Shown here: in pieces, positions 33,164 to 44,934 of the stretch
How the letters are laid out: the number at the start of each line of letters is the position of its first letter
Position numbering within the stretch: position 1 is the stretch's first letter
Assembly (NCBI GenBank): GCA_024195265.1
Contig: JAJLRJ010000005.1
Location: forward strand, 17,029,536-17,093,535
From: Dendrophyllia cribrosa
Taxonomy: Eukaryota > Cnidaria > Anthozoa > Scleractinia > Dendrophylliidae
DNA length: 64,000 nt
Reading direction: 5' to 3'
The notes under the pieces: model-generated
The model's database searches: none
What the model saw: only the letters and a program-made list of their open reading frames with translations
What the model was told of the DNA's origin: nothing
Program-made: the position numbers and the translations under genes

Positions 33164-33298
33164 GAATCAGATGATAGTGAAGAAGAAGAAGAAGAAGGAC
33201 AAAAAGGCATCACAGAGGAAGAATGCAAGGACGACAGAGAGGGATACGAGTTGACAATTAAGGCCTTTGATGCCGTGTTTGGCAAGCCAGTTGCTTAA
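33164..33298 (+). CDS. Last exon, duplicated acidic-tail gene (copy 1)
   Basis: 135 bp from acceptor TTGTACACCAG to TAA at 33296-33298, phase 0 with the exon at 31592. The peptide begins ESDDSEEEEEEGQKG, an acidic tail, and ends YELTIKAFDAVFGKPVA. The paralogue at 56506-56640 differs at a handful of codons (for example T-to-A, D-to-N and V-to-M), all in frame. Acidic serine/glutamate runs are common in nuclear and chaperone-like proteins and in CK2 targets, but that is not enough to name a function. A PLE was inserted just after the stop before the duplication. Upstream exons beyond 31592 were not identified. Confidence 0.72.
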   Translation, partial: ESDDSEEEEEEGQKGITEEECKDDREGYELTIKAFDAVFGKPVA

Positions 33299-33339
33299 GC
33301 TCATGAATGGTAGCTTTATCTAAACAATGGTCTGTTGAG

Positions 33340-34550
33340 TTTGATCACCCAGGTTCTAGAAATAACTGTTGTTGAAAATGGCAAGTCATCTTCAGAGTCA
33401 TGTGGATGGTATATCGTTAGTTGATGGTATTAAATGTCTTTATTGGCTGTGGAGACTTCAGTCAGTGATTGGTTAATAAGTTGAATTAGTCAGTTCAGTC
33501 CATCATTTGTCTCAATTATTGTTTCTCATTGATAAGTCATTTGTAGGCTACAGGTAGCTGTTAGCATCGGTTCAGTGGTGTTGGTTCTAAGTTAGTAAAC
33601 CAACTTTCTAGAGTGAGTTGTTTGTAGTATTAGTCTGTACTGTAACACTCGGCAGAGTCCCAGATGGTGCTTACCAATTTGATTGTTGACATCACCATTT
33701 GCGTCGCCTGTTTGTGCTCAGTCAGTCATATGTTCAAATTTCTGCCAGTCTCTGGATGCAAGCGGCCTGTCACTCACAGACCAATCTCTTGTCCTCAACA
33801 TTAGGAATAAGTCTGTGAGTGGCACGGATACTGTAAGGTTGTAGAATCCGTACGCTGGATAGTCTCAGTGTGTAGGGTATTGTCACTGTGGTAACAGGTA
33901 TCAGGCTGGCGTTCATTGTGTCAGCTACTAATGTTAAACACAGAGATGAACCTGGTAACACACAAGGATCAGATGGATTGTTGAGACTGCCAGGCCACTT
34001 ACATCAGTGTGAGTGACAAGATTTGAACATATGACCAACTTGACACGTTTGGATGATGAAAAATGGTGTTATCAACAAACACGTTGCTGAGCACCATTTA
34101 GAAACTAATCAAAGAATTGACTGGGACTCTGCTGGAAGTCTGGCATACAGCACAGATTACTACAACCAACTCACTCTAGAAAATTGGTTTACCAACTAAG
34201 AACGAACACCACTGAACCGATGCCAACAGCTACCTGCACCAGCTTACGACTTATCAATGACATAAGCACAACAGACAAATTTGACTAACATTAAAGGCTG
34301 GCAAAAATTACACTAACAAAACACAGGTCGAAACTGACCAATCAGTGACTCAAGTCTCAACAGCCAATAACATCATGCCAAAAGTGACCAATGACAGCAA
34401 CATCTAGAGACATTTATACAATCAACTGACGATAAATCATTCATAACTCTGAAGATGACTTTCACTTGGGTTGTTGAAACGTCATTCAAGGTCAACGACA
34501 ACAGTTTTTTTTTTTTAAATTATACGTCAAACCTGGGCGATTACACTTGA
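33340..34550 (+). mobile_element. Penelope-like element fragment downstream of copy 1
   Basis: Left arm 33345-33650 is an inverted match to 34140-34550 (GTTTACTAACTT / TCTAGAGTGAGTTG and AGTCATCTTCAGAGT / ACTCTGAAGATGACT). Plus-strand text near 34070-34230 can be read as the C-terminal GIY-YIG region (NQLTLENWFTN, ERTPLNRCQQLPAP), with breaks. The end GAAGATGACTTTC...TTGAAACGTC is a hammerhead-derived PLE terminus. It is present in both duplication copies. Confidence 0.7.
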
Positions 34551-34630
34551 CAGACTACTGATAAACTAGGCTTCAAACCATGTACATAATTTCTCAATAT
34601 TTTCCAGAGCTTCTTTCTCTAGACATGTGG

Positions 34631-34766
34631 AGTATTATTATTTTTAAGTTATTATTTAGAAAATTTTATCTTAGTGACTGCATGTGTATTTTAATTACAC
34701 GACCCCACAAGCTTTTAGCTTTTAAACATATCGTGTATAAATAAAGGTTTCCTATCCTATCCTAAA
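34631..34766 (+). mobile_element. Short LINE 3' end with (CCTAT)n tail, copy 1 only
   Basis: Sequence ending GTATAAATAAAGGTTTCCTATCCTATCCTA is present here but absent at the equivalent point of copy 2 (about 58008). AATAAA plus short tandem repeat marks a LINE tail; the paralogous empty site shows it arrived after the duplication. Confidence 0.65.
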
Positions 34767-35235
34767 AGAAAATGGGGCTAAGAGTCTGGCTCATAGTGAG
34801 TTCATTTTCTGTAGAATTGCGGTAGAGGAGGGTTGCAGACCGCACCTCCTCTTGTCTGTGTACATTATGTTAAAAAGAAACTGTTCATATTGTAAAGCTG
34901 GAACATAATATGTAATTTGTTTAAAAAATTTATTGTTGTAACAATAAACATGACGTTTATTTCCATTGTTGCCTAACAGTCAACTTTTACGTTAACGCAA
35001 GCCGTTTATACATCGTCTCTGGTAAAGCTAGCTAAGGCACGTAAAACTCGTGAAATCCAACGTAGATCGTAACGGGTATAGATAGCCGAGAGGGCGATTA
35101 CGCGAGCGTGCGAGCGCCTAAATCACACGTTGCCTCGATGGGAGGTGATTTTCACGCAAGCTTACGTTATCGCCCGTTCGACTATCTCTGACAGAAATGA
35201 GGAACTACTCGTAGCCCATTGCCACTGTTGTGTTA

Positions 35236-36364
35236 CAGCAAACGTTTGCCTTGTTTTTAAATAACGTGGTTACGTAAAGATCGAGAAAACAATTTTCGGG
35301 CCATGGTCCTGTAATAATTTGTCAAAATTTTGGCGAATCCAATACCTTTGCATGATAATTTAACGACAGTTCCGAAAATAGAGCAGTTGTAATTGGACCC
35401 CCTCCCACGGAGACCAAAAATGGGCATCTACGGGTGTTGTCGACATCTAAGCCATATAGATAATATGCTGCGTTGAATGGGTAGAATATTTTCCCGTAAG
35501 CCCTATACACGAAGTCCTGGCCAACTGAGACGCAAGGTGGCAAAACACGTCCGTTTTGCCATTTCTTACATTTGCTTGCGTTTACTTGGGACCACATTTC
35601 AGCACCAAGTCTAGGCAAGTTTGGTCATGTGACGCAAATGCAGTTTGGGAAGTCAATGTTCTCGTTGCTTACGGTGGCTCACTGTAGTTTTTGAAGGAGA
35701 ACAATAATCCTTGTTTCAATCTTAGAAAAACAAAAACGGCTGTTTTGTTTGGGCTTGATTTACCAGTGTGTATGCCAACATATCAGATGTCACTGTTTCT
35801 TTTTGGTAGAGGCTGTTGCCATGGCAACACCCAACAATAACTTTTCCACAATACAGAATTTTTTCAAATTTACACAGGAAGTGAAGAATATTGCAAACTT
35901 TAAAAAACGCTTATAAAAACATAGGTTAGTTTAAAAAAAACTGAATTTTGAGGGGTATGTCTTTGGAGGGTTATAGTTACCATGACAATAGATATGACGT
36001 CATAAATGGTCCTGAAGGGAACTTCCTGTCATAAGCTTATCTATAATTTGTTTCAGAGACTACGAACATTTTAAAAATTTTAATATTTAATTGTTCTAAC
36101 ATGTACATAAGCTGTAAGAAACCCTTTCGAGCCCCCTTAAAAGAATATATGAAAGGTAGCGTTTGTATATCAAAATTTGCGAAGTTTTAGAAAAATTCAG
36201 CGAAGGAAACACGACAAAATTCGGTGTTCATTTTGCTGTTTTTGGCTTTGCTGAGGTTGCAAAAATCGAAAAAAAAAAAAACACTACATTTTCGCTTGAG
36301 CGCGGGAGATGTAGTAGGTTTTTCGGACTATTGTGATGTAAGCAAAACCCGAAAAAGCAAAATT
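35236..36364. other. No supported gene
   Basis: A minus-strand ORF at 35322-35618 (98 codons) has an ordinary-looking composition but no motif or splice context. The rest is AT-rich. Confidence 0.35.
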
Positions 36365-36369
36365 AATTC

Positions 36370-36490
36370 TGAGAGAGGTGTTCGTTTTAAAGAGGTATCC
36401 GTCTTATTATGACTATTATGTCCGTCAGAGAGGTGTCCGTCTTAGAGAGGTGTCCGTTCAAGAGAGGTGTCCATCTTAGAGAGGTGTAAG
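36370..36490 (+). repeat. ~20-bp minisatellite, unit GAGAGGTGTCCGTCTTA
   Basis: Five to six units, the last three nearly perfect. It abuts the transposon starting at 36496. Confidence 0.8.
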
Positions 36491-36495
36491 TCTTA

Positions 36496-39400
36496 GGGAC
36501 CGTTCATTTATTATAGATAGGGGTGGGCTGGATGAAAATTAAGCAATATCAAAACAATTACCTGCCCCCCATGCACTGTAATTTTTTTTCAAGACCCCCC
36601 CAATTTTCTTCAGATATATTTCAGAGCACCACCCCCCCCCCCCCCCCCCCCCTCCTTCCCCCACCTTCACCTTTCCGACAATCTTAACCAGGAAAAAATC
36701 CGAATGTACCTTTTATTAGTGAAGAATAACAGTTGAAACCCTACCAGCCACTCTACCAGACCGCGTTGTGTCTGTTTCTGGGATCATTATAAAGTCCTCC
36801 TCCTCTTCATCTCCTTCACTTGCAGTTTGAGCAGCTAGGACCTCATCTTCAGAACTGCTAACATCTCCTTCGTCACTGTCACTGTCTTCACTTTAGTTAC
36901 CAACATGATAATTACCAGTCACATTCTTGCCATAGTTTGTACTGGAGTCTGATATTGCAGAGGATGTTACCAAGCCCTCTTGGTCAACAACTCCGCTTAA
37001 CAGCAGATAACTTGAGATCCTCTGCACCCAGTCATCTTTCCTTCCATTACAGGAAAGTTTGTAGTGCTTTAGATAGTGCTGCAGTTCCGGTTTTGTCGGG
37101 GAGTGCAGTTTACCACTCTTTAGTAGTTCCTTCCAATCATAATCGACGAAAGATTTTTGCTTTTTTACATTTCTTTTTTGTTGTTTCAGTCTCTTGTTCG
37201 AATCAGTGCACATGTTTTCTGCTCTGAACATAGGCTGTAACATGTTCCTCTTCAACAGTATACTGTATCGAAAACTCTTCTATTTTTTTCTTGTCGTTGA
37301 CTGAGATTGTATTCGCCCATAAACAGCTTTTTTAAGTTTGCACGAGGAGCAAATTCGTCAACAGGTCGTGGTTCTCCTGAGTGTCTCTCTTGTAGGAGAT
37401 GTCAAATACATCTTTATAATGACCTGGATTCTCCCTGTCAGGCATTGGTTCAGGAACCCTGGCCATTGTTGGACCTGTCCATCCAGTATCTTTGCACCAG
37501 CTGCATTGATCACCGTTCTCCTTGCATCTATCTTTTAAGAATTCCATGTACAGTTCGCCTACCCTGTAATGCTCTTTCATGAATTTCAATGTTTTCACAA
37601 TGTAGAAATAGCCTGGTGTTTCTTTCTGGGTGCTCCCAGTTGTTTTCTGAAACTGTTTAAAGTATTCTCTGTCGAAGAAAAATGCATCACCCGGCTTTTC
37701 TGTTACAAGGGAATGAATGTACTCACTGAATACAGGTGCACCACTGCCCAATGCGACATGCAAGTTCCGCAGAGTCAGTTTGGCTATTTGATCATCACTT
37801 AGATTATAAAACTTGGGATATTTATTGCACTGTAATGTAGCGCCATCAACAATGCTGTCGCCAACAGCACTGTTCGTTCTCTCTGCTTCATCGTTGTCTC
37901 CTGAATTCGCTCTTGCCGGCTGAGTGAACACGACATGTATAGTCTCGTTCGTAGACCAATGACAGTTCAGCATCTCTAAATCTAACTGCAAAGTTGCTTA
38001 CCCCGACTCCTGGGAACAAGTGGAAGTTTCATGTCGTTTAATGTTTTTAGTAGCTAGTTGCATTTGTTCAGTAGGTCAGTGTTTAAGAAGGCAAAATATC
38101 TTAGTTTGCATTCTCGCCAAACAGCAACAGAACCTGTTCTATGCACGCTAGTATATGTTGAATGCAAGGAAGAATGTTTGAAACATGCAACTTCTTCTCA
38201 GCTTTAGATAGCAACTGTAGGTTCACAGAGTTACAAACAGAATTTATTCTTTTCTTCAAATGTTTTAACCGTTCCGTCAGGTTTCGTATAATCTATGCTT
38301 GTTTTCCGTATTCCCTTGGAGTGTTGCTCTTTCTAGATCTTGATTCATAGTCATTATAGTAAACAATTTCACATCATCATTTATCCGCGCACATGTTTCA
38401 CGGAAGTTCTTTGTATACACAGGCTGGTTGTTGTCTGGAGGAACCTCAAATTTGTCCGACATCATACATCTTAAGAATAAGCAAGACCAAACTGCCGCAA
38501 TGCCAAGGATATTGGCCCCATATTTACATGGTGATGCTTGTCAGATCAGGGAACTAGCTTCTTTCCGCAGTGAGACATCAACAGACACAAGAAAACAAGA
38601 GCCCTGAGTTCTTATGAAAAAGCAGTATTAATTGTTATTTGTATTGGTAATCATATCAGTTAGTTCATATTCTTGGCTTGCACATGACGTCATAAAAATT
38701 CAAAAATCTAAACTTTACATCCTGCAAAGCTGTTTCTAACATGGCATGTAGATACCAGTGTTACAATCCTTCACAAAACGTTTCATGTTTTAACGATGTT
38801 TTGCTTCCGATTTGTAAAGGCTTAAGAAGGGGGGGGGGGGGGGGGGGGGGGGGTCAAGGCTGTTTCAGATTGGCTAGAGGGGGGGTTAATTTTTTTTAAA
38901 CAATTAATAGGGGGGGGGGGGGGGTCATCATTTTTTAGGTTTTGCAAGGGGTCTTGTCTGTGCTTTTGCAAATGGGATTACTTTTGCGAAATAAATTAAT
39001 TTCAAAGATCCAGGTGGTGTAGATGGACAACCCAGTAGAACAATATTGTCATAAACTTCATTGCTTTAATATTTCACACTTTAATAAAAGACAAATCCAG
39101 ATCAGCCTGTTTCAGTGTTTGATTTTGGCTGCATTTAATATCAAAATTAACAAAATATTTGTTGGTTCAATACCCCATGAAGTAATAAAACATGAATAAC
39201 ATAACACAAAAAGTATTGCTTTCCACCTTGGAAAATATATTGGAAAAAATATTTATCTTCCAGGGTTTAATATTGGGTGTCCAACATCTGAAAAGTGGCA
39301 CCTTGATTGCAAATTTTGTGACGGCAACTTTAAAAAATATATAACTTTTCCAATGCTGGAAAGGAATATTTTTCCTATACTGCATGACTGCAACAAAACA

Positions 39401-40193
39401 CTACTTTATAGAACCAGTACTTTTCCAACAACCAATACTTAACTATCACTTTTCAAGCTTGTCCATAATTTGCCCTAGCTATTGCTGGAAGGGCATCCAG
39501 TGCAAAGAAGCCTTGGCTGACTAGACACTCCAACCTTTCCATGTACATCAGAACTCTTCAAGCTTTCTAATGCCCCAAGGTTAATCCCAAGGTTAATCTA
39601 GCTTTGGCATTTGTTATGGTGCCAAGGAGTGATAACAAATTGCTAATCAGAGTCTCATAATATTGTCTCTGCTCCTTTGCCCAGATGTTGCAGTGCTGGC
39701 CATTATCACTGAATAGCTCAGCATAGTTCTTTTCCGTTGCCATTTTTCCTTCAAAAGCTCTTCTTCTATGCATGTTAACTCTTTGACTCCACGCTCACAG
39801 TTTGCTATATCAGAAGGCTTGACATGTGACAGGGGACTCAAATATTTCCCGAAGCAGGCAGTGTTGTCATCCGACAAAATGTAAGTGGAAGGAAAACTGG
39901 ACACTGGTCTGCGCGATACGCTGATTTTGACATGACATTTCAATGATTTACAAGGTAATTTCGTCTTTGCTCATACCAGACATTCGCCAGGTGTATTTTT
40001 TGGCATTGGCTAGTCATATCTATATGATGCAAATTAGAAATACGAAAAAATACGGAAATAAAATCATAAGTGGAAAAGTGGGGGGGGGGGGGGTCATCAA
40101 TGAAATATTGAATTAAGAGGAGGGGCTACTTGCTATTTTAAGACCTGAGGAGGGGGGGCCTGGCAAAAATTTTTATCTATCAAAATATTTTCC

Positions 40194-40229
<36 letters not shown>

Positions 40230-40251
40230 TACATAAATAATGACCGGTCCC
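36496..40251. mobile_element. 3.76 kb decayed DNA transposon, GGGACC ends, TSD TTA
   Basis: Left GGGACCGTTCATTTATTATAG and right the complement of GGGACCGGTCATTATTTATG, with G/C runs just inside each end. TTA lies at 36493-36495 and 40252-40254. The minus strand carries a broken protein-coding region (36740-39943). A half MITE (38655-38822), G runs at 38829-38853 and 38910-38925 and the 35-base C run at 40195-40229 are inside. Ends match the MITE at 20857-21098, which may be a deletion derivative. Confidence 0.7.
36740..39943 (-). pseudogene. Broken transposon protein with SAP-like region
   Basis: Open pieces on the minus strand, in order: 39943-39567 (two overlapping frames, ERGVKELTCIEEELLKEK then ELFSDNGQHCNIW), 38465-38277 (EVPPDNNQPVYTKNFRET), 37991-37332 (NLSDDQIAKLTLRNLHVALG, YFYIVKTLKFMKEHYRVGEL, CSWCKDTGWTGPTMAR), then IEEFSIQYTVEEEHVTAYVQ and 37255-36740. 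The last piece has a SAP-like helix pair (DWKELLKSGKLHSPTKPELQ, KLSCNGRKDDWVQRI), an in-frame TAA at 36895-36893, an acidic tail and TRSGRVAGR before the stop. Frameshifts and stops show it is dead. I cannot place the transposase superfamily. Confidence 0.6.
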
Positions 40252-40254
40252 TTA

Positions 40255-41190
40255 AGAAGGTATTTTCACAAATTAAAAATGTGCTCGTTTGTTTTCTCCA
40301 GCTCGAGAGCGGTTTCACCGTGCGTTTGAACAGCTTTGCCAAGGTGAACAGCGACAAACGGCAACATTTGTCGCGCCTTTTTTCGTTTAAGTCGTGTGAT
40401 CAAGTATATTTTTCTTTTCTTCTCTTACTCTTTCTTCCTTTTTCTTTTATTCTTAGTGTTTCGTGGTTTGGTTTTAAATTTTAAATTTTTATTTTCAATT
40501 TCTACTTTCGTATCGGAAGTGGCGCAATGTTTATTTTGCAAGTGTTCGTGTTTTGCGCGAAGGTTCGCGCAAAGGTTCGCGCGAGACTCCCACGCTATGC
40601 GCAAGGAATGCTGGTAGTTGTAGTATGTGACGTAGTTATGAAAACGGTCTATTGTCAAAAACGGTCTTTTTGAAAACGCTTTGCTCATCTCAATTCTCCT
40701 TTTCGACGTTTGTTTGATTTTTAAACTGGAACAGTTCTTTTTCTGCTTTTGTTATATACCCTTTTTTATTCGCAAAAATGGTCACTGGCAAAGGATTTAT
40801 GCAGATAAACAAAAATTTCAAACAACGCGAGTTTGGCCGCCAAAACAAAAACTTGTGCAAAATGGAAATGACAACATGCCAGCCTTTCCTTGGATTTTAT
40901 GCCTTGAGTATGCTTGTTTTATATATACTAGAAAAAGCTGAGAGCCAGTGAAGTACTGCGATGTTACTCATCAAATACAGTGTAGTGTTAATTCTTATAA
41001 TGATTGTCAATAGGCTCTGTGATGATTTTTTTTGTATATATTTTCCCAAAAATGTAAGTGAATTGTTTGAATAATAAGCATGAATTTGTGTTAAATATAG
41101 TACTAAATAGTACAGAATTCGTCGTTTTCCATTGCTTAGCTTGTAATGTTTTATGCCCCCGGGCATACGACGAGGAGAGGTTAGCTCCGC
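40255..41190. other. No supported gene
   Basis: T-rich pyrimidine stretch at 40400-40460 and GCGCGAAGGTTCGCGCAAAGG text at 40555-40585. ORFs here lack motifs. Confidence 0.35.
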
Positions 41191-41962
41191 ATCACAGGAC
41201 GAAATAATGAATTTACTAATCTTTAAGACAAAATTAAATGTTACTTAAAGGTATCGAAAATATTTAAGTAATGATCCGCATAAGAAGGAAAGTGCTAACG
41301 TAACGGCAATGCACGATGGAATGTCAGCTTTTTTCATTGTTACAACTAGTGATCTCATTGGCCTAGACTCAAAGACCGCTAAAAAGTTAGGTTTCAAGGT
41401 GCATTTTGTTTGAATTTTCAAAGGTTTCATGTAATTTAAGACCCAATCGCAAAACATGCAAATTTTTAAAGAAATTGTATTTGAGGAACTTCATCAAAGA
41501 AGCAAAATTATCAGCTATTGTCTTCTGCTATTTTGATTGGTTAAGCACGAACATTTCCTAAAATTTATCTGACGCAAATGAATATTCTTTATTTTTATAC
41601 TGAAATATAATTATAAACCATTAGCTCCTCCCCTATTCTTGAAATCAAAGACATTCTGTGTGAGAAAGAGCCAATGCCGCCGAACAATGAAGTTTACTGA
41701 AGTTCTTATGTGGAGCGTTACTTAAGTTGAGACGTAAATACTCTTAAATGTATTAAAGTAAGTAAGAACATTTAAGTTATCTTTAATTCAATTTTTCAAC
41801 AACTTAAAGGTAACTTAAATTGTTCATTACTTGCTTTAAGTGTTGTCAAGTATAGGCTTATTTAAGTAATTTACGGTGCACTTAAAGATAGTCGAAATTG
41901 TTCTTTACGTTTTCTTTAAGGAACCTTTACTTGCACTTAAAATCGTTATTTCGTCCTGTGAT
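41191..41962. mobile_element. 0.77 kb TIR element (ATCACAGGACGAAATAA ends)
   Basis: Left ATCACAGGACGAAATAATG and right complement at 41946-41962 (16-17 bp perfect). Interior repeats a TACTTAAAG / CTTTAAGTA theme. No clear TSD and no coding capacity. Confidence 0.55.
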
Positions 41963-42288
41963 AGTCATAGTCCAATGTAGACATCCTTAGGGCTTGTCGT
42001 GCAATCTTTCCTCCCTCGTGCTACATAGTGGGAAATTTGACGCGAAATTAAACGAGGCAGGCCGGACGGGGCGATTGACTTCAACAAAAACATTGGTCAG
42101 CGGTCGCAAGCTAAAGGATTTCGTAATCCATATTTTCCGGTAGTTTCCATGACTACTTCCAGCGATTGATAAAATTGTGTTTGACATGATAACTCTGCGT
42201 AATAAGTAAACAGCTTACCTCGAGCAAAAACGCAAAACCTCGGCTTTGGTACCTTTAGGGGTGCCGCTTTATATAGCGAAAAACCAAC

Positions 42289-42880
42289 TGTATTAGCGCG
42301 CGCTGAAGTAGCGCATTTAATGTCGTCAAATTGCGTCAGCAAAGTACTAATTAAAGTTCAAAAATGAAAAAAATTCAAATTTGACAAGTTAAAAAAGAAC
42401 GAAATGTCACTCAATAATTGTTCAAACACAAAGCGTCACACTCCAGACGTGTGTGGTTGCTCTTTATCAGGTTTTTTATCTTTCAACCATGCAATTGCAG
42501 ACTCGAGAGAAATTACTACTTTTGGAAACTCGATAACATTCATCGTTTTCTCTCAAAATGACTATGATCGCGAGATTATTAAATTCAGTCGCAATTTAAG
42601 CGCGCGCTAATACAGTTGTTTTTACAGTTGCTAATACAATTGTTCAAAACCAATCATCGTTTTCTCTCAAAATGACAATTTTACTCGCCATATGATCGCG
42701 AGATTAATTCGCAATTTTAGCGCGCGCTAATACAGTTGTTTTTACAGTTGCTAATACAGCCGTTCAAAACCAATCATCGTTTTCTCTCAAAATGACAATT
42801 TTACTTGCCATATGATCGCGAGATTAATTCGCTATTTTAGCGCGCGCTAATACAGTTGATTTTACAGTTACTAATACAGT
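42289..42880. repeat. TIR element with 120-bp tandem array at one end
   Basis: CTGTATTAGCGCGCGCT at 42289-42305 is inverted relative to AGCGCGCGCTAATACAG at 42599, 42719 and 42839. The units are exactly 120 bp apart and nearly identical, sharing ACAGTTGCTAATACA, CAATCATCGTTTTC and CGCGAGATTAATTCGC. A partial, diverged unit precedes the first (42538-42598). Confidence 0.7.
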
Positions 42881-42889
42881 TGTACATGT

Positions 42890-43874
42890 TCAGACCTATC
42901 CTGACCACGCAGAATTCGACAACTACTGCCGCTGATGATACATACTGCATCCTCACTCAAAATCATAGTCCACGAAAAAGTCCACGAAATCCTCAAAACG
43001 ATCCGTTGCACCATATATAAAGCGCCCAGGTCTCACTTGGTCAAATGAAACACAGGGAGCCTGTCACGATTAGTGTGCTGCTCGCCAAAGGGCTCGCAGC
43101 AATAAAAAAAAAAACACTAGTCTGGTTTGACTTGAAGTTTTGTTGAAATTTTGAATGGAGAAAAGGAGCCAATGTAAACAATCTTCGTAAAGAAAGGCAA
43201 AACGTACGCGTTCTGCTGATCGAGGCGGCATCGCCAATTAGCTCAAAATAGTTTCATTACCGGTACCGAGGCTCTGTCGTTTGCAAAATAGAGAAAGAAT
43301 TGAGCACTTTTAGGCTGTAGAAGGTCTATAAACACATTTTCATAGATTTTTGAGAACTCTATTTATCTTGTATATTTAGAAACTGAGCCAGGGAGTTGAC
43401 AGTGTTTGACATGAAAAGTGGGCGGAACTTAGCCTTTACCTCGCGCGTTCGCGTTTAAAAAATAATCAGTGTCTCGTGCGACTATCGCGCAATGCATGCG
43501 CAGAACGTATGCGCAATAACAATAGGTGGCACCGTCCTTAATAATTTTTTATTTTATTTTATTATTTTATTATATTATTTATTTTAATTTATTTTATTTT
43601 ATTACCGTCCTTATTTCATTTTTAAATAATAAGTTTAATAGAAACGGTTGAATATATTTGCCCGATAACCTAGTCCTGATGAGCCCCACCCCACTGAGAA
43701 ACTTCCTTTGACAGACCCAGGAGCCCGCTGAGGATCCCGCGGTCTTTTACGGGATTGGTCCAACCGTTGACTATTACATCATCAAGCGCAATGTTGTCTG
43801 TGACGTTGTTTGTCATGTGATTAGAAATAGCCAAGACAAGACGCGATCCTCCATTTTTCGATATCAAACAAATT
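42890..43874. other. No supported gene; TATA-like motif and stem-loop
   Basis: CATATATAAAGCGCC at 43012-43026 and a GCTGCTCG...GCTCGCAGC stem-loop followed by AATAAAAAAA at 43076-43112 could be a small transcription unit or an LTR-like piece, but no partner copy is seen. 43540-43610 is a TTTATTTTA-type simple repeat. Confidence 0.3.
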
Positions 43875-44033
43875 GTGGAAAGAGCAAACGCAATCAGAAG
43901 TATGGCAGCTGCGAGATGTGATGGTCCTCGTTTTAAAAGGGATTCGAGGTCGATAGAAAATGGGATGACTTATCACTCGAGGAAAATACACAAATCTTCA
44001 GACGTTCAGTCACCGTTAACCGGCCAATTATTG
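43875..44033 (+). CDS. Candidate first exon, unknown gene
   Basis: ATG at 43875 (or the better-placed ATG at 43902, residue 10) opens a frame reaching a consensus donor TTG/GTAAGA at 44034, 53 codons, phase 0. Peptide: MAAARCDGPRFKRDSRSIEN then HSRKIHKSSDVQSPLTGQLL, basic and serine-rich, possibly a nuclear or kinase-regulated N-terminus. The next exon was not located; a cluster of mobile elements follows. Could be a chance ORF. Confidence 0.3.
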
Positions 44034-44110
44034 GTAAGAACTAGTGACAGGAATCACATTTCTTTTTCAGTGACCGACTGTGCAGCACAGAATGTTTAGA
44101 ATTGTGGAGC

Positions 44111-44727
44111 AACTACAGAATGTGCCGTGCGTTTCTCGAAACTCCCGAAGACTTCTCGCGCCCGAAAGCTTTTTTTTTAACTTTCATTTATAACGAATGG
44201 CGTTAAAAGTTTGTATCCCACAAAGTTGCATTCTAAAGTTGCGTCGTGAACGTAAGATTTTATTGCTTAGCTTTCAAAATTCCACAAAAACCGAATCTTT
44301 ATTTTCGGGCCCGAAACGTTTTCGGGACCTTCGAGAAACGCACGCCTGGGCCACTTTTCTAGGACTATCGCTGAAGTGGCTCTGCGGCTCGTCAGTGAAG
44401 GAAAACAATCTAAAATCATGTCTAGAAACAGGAAACGTAAGAGTTTATAGAACGAGGAAGGTATATATTTTAGTAGCTATATATAGATCGACGGCTCGGT
44501 GGCTCGTCAGTCGACTTAAAATAGAACGAGGAAGGTACATTGTATATAAGATATTTTAGTGGCTTGACGGCTCGGTGGCTCGTCAGTCGACTTTAAGAGT
44601 TTATAGAACGAGGAAGATATATAATTTAGTGACTCGATAATACCTATTACTTGTTCAATTTGACTACCGAGCCGCCGAGCCATTTGAGTTTAATACTTCT
44701 TCAAAAGTGGCCCTGCATTCTGTAGTT
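44111..44727. mobile_element. 0.6 kb TIR element with nested inverted and tandem repeats
   Basis: AACTACAGAATG at 44111 pairs with CATTCTGTAGTT at 44716-44727. Inside, GTGCGTTTCTCGAA pairs with TTCGAGAAACGCAC (44130/44335). Then a roughly 90-bp unit (GAACGAGGAAG, TTTTAGTGGC, GGCTCGGTGGCTCGTCAGTC) repeats two to three times at 44440-44640. Confidence 0.5.
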
Positions 44728-44831
44728 TAGCCATAGATTTTGGTCAGGGTTTGTAGATTCTTACTGTTTCACTTTGTTTTAATATGAAAGCACATCGAAA
44801 CAGGAAAAACCGAGACTGCTTCAAATTCAAA

Positions 44832-44865
44832 ATGTCAGACGTCTTCCCAACAACAACGTTCCCAG
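44832..44865 (+). CDS. Candidate start exon (MSDVFPTTTFP)
   Basis: AAA-ATG context followed by 11 codons and a consensus donor CAG/GTAAGC at 44866. Upstream of copy 2 of the acidic-tail gene on the same strand, so it could be its first exon, but nothing links them directly. Confidence 0.22.
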
Positions 44866-44934
44866 GTAAGCATGATCTAACCCCTCGGTCACATTCATGC
44901 TAGAACCTTGCTTGCTTGACTAATTGTTTACCTA

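Larger units (their letters stand above)
30290..35235 (+). repeat. Segmental duplication, copy 1
   Basis: Blocks 30290-30550, 31480-34620 and 34780-35235 match 46980-47205, 50906-57995 and 58010-58745 in order and orientation, at high identity by eye. The copy includes both recognised exons, the intron, a PLE fragment and 3' flank. Differences are mostly insertions in one copy or the other. 30550-31480 has no clear partner in copy 2. Confidence 0.85.

Noticed and set aside
35322..35618. 98-codon ORF on the minus strand
   Set aside because: No recognisable domain, no splice signals, no paralogue in copy 2.
42960..43120. Solo LTR or small RNA gene (TATAAA, stem-loop, AATAAA)
   Set aside because: No TG...CA ends, TSD or second copy could be found in the window.
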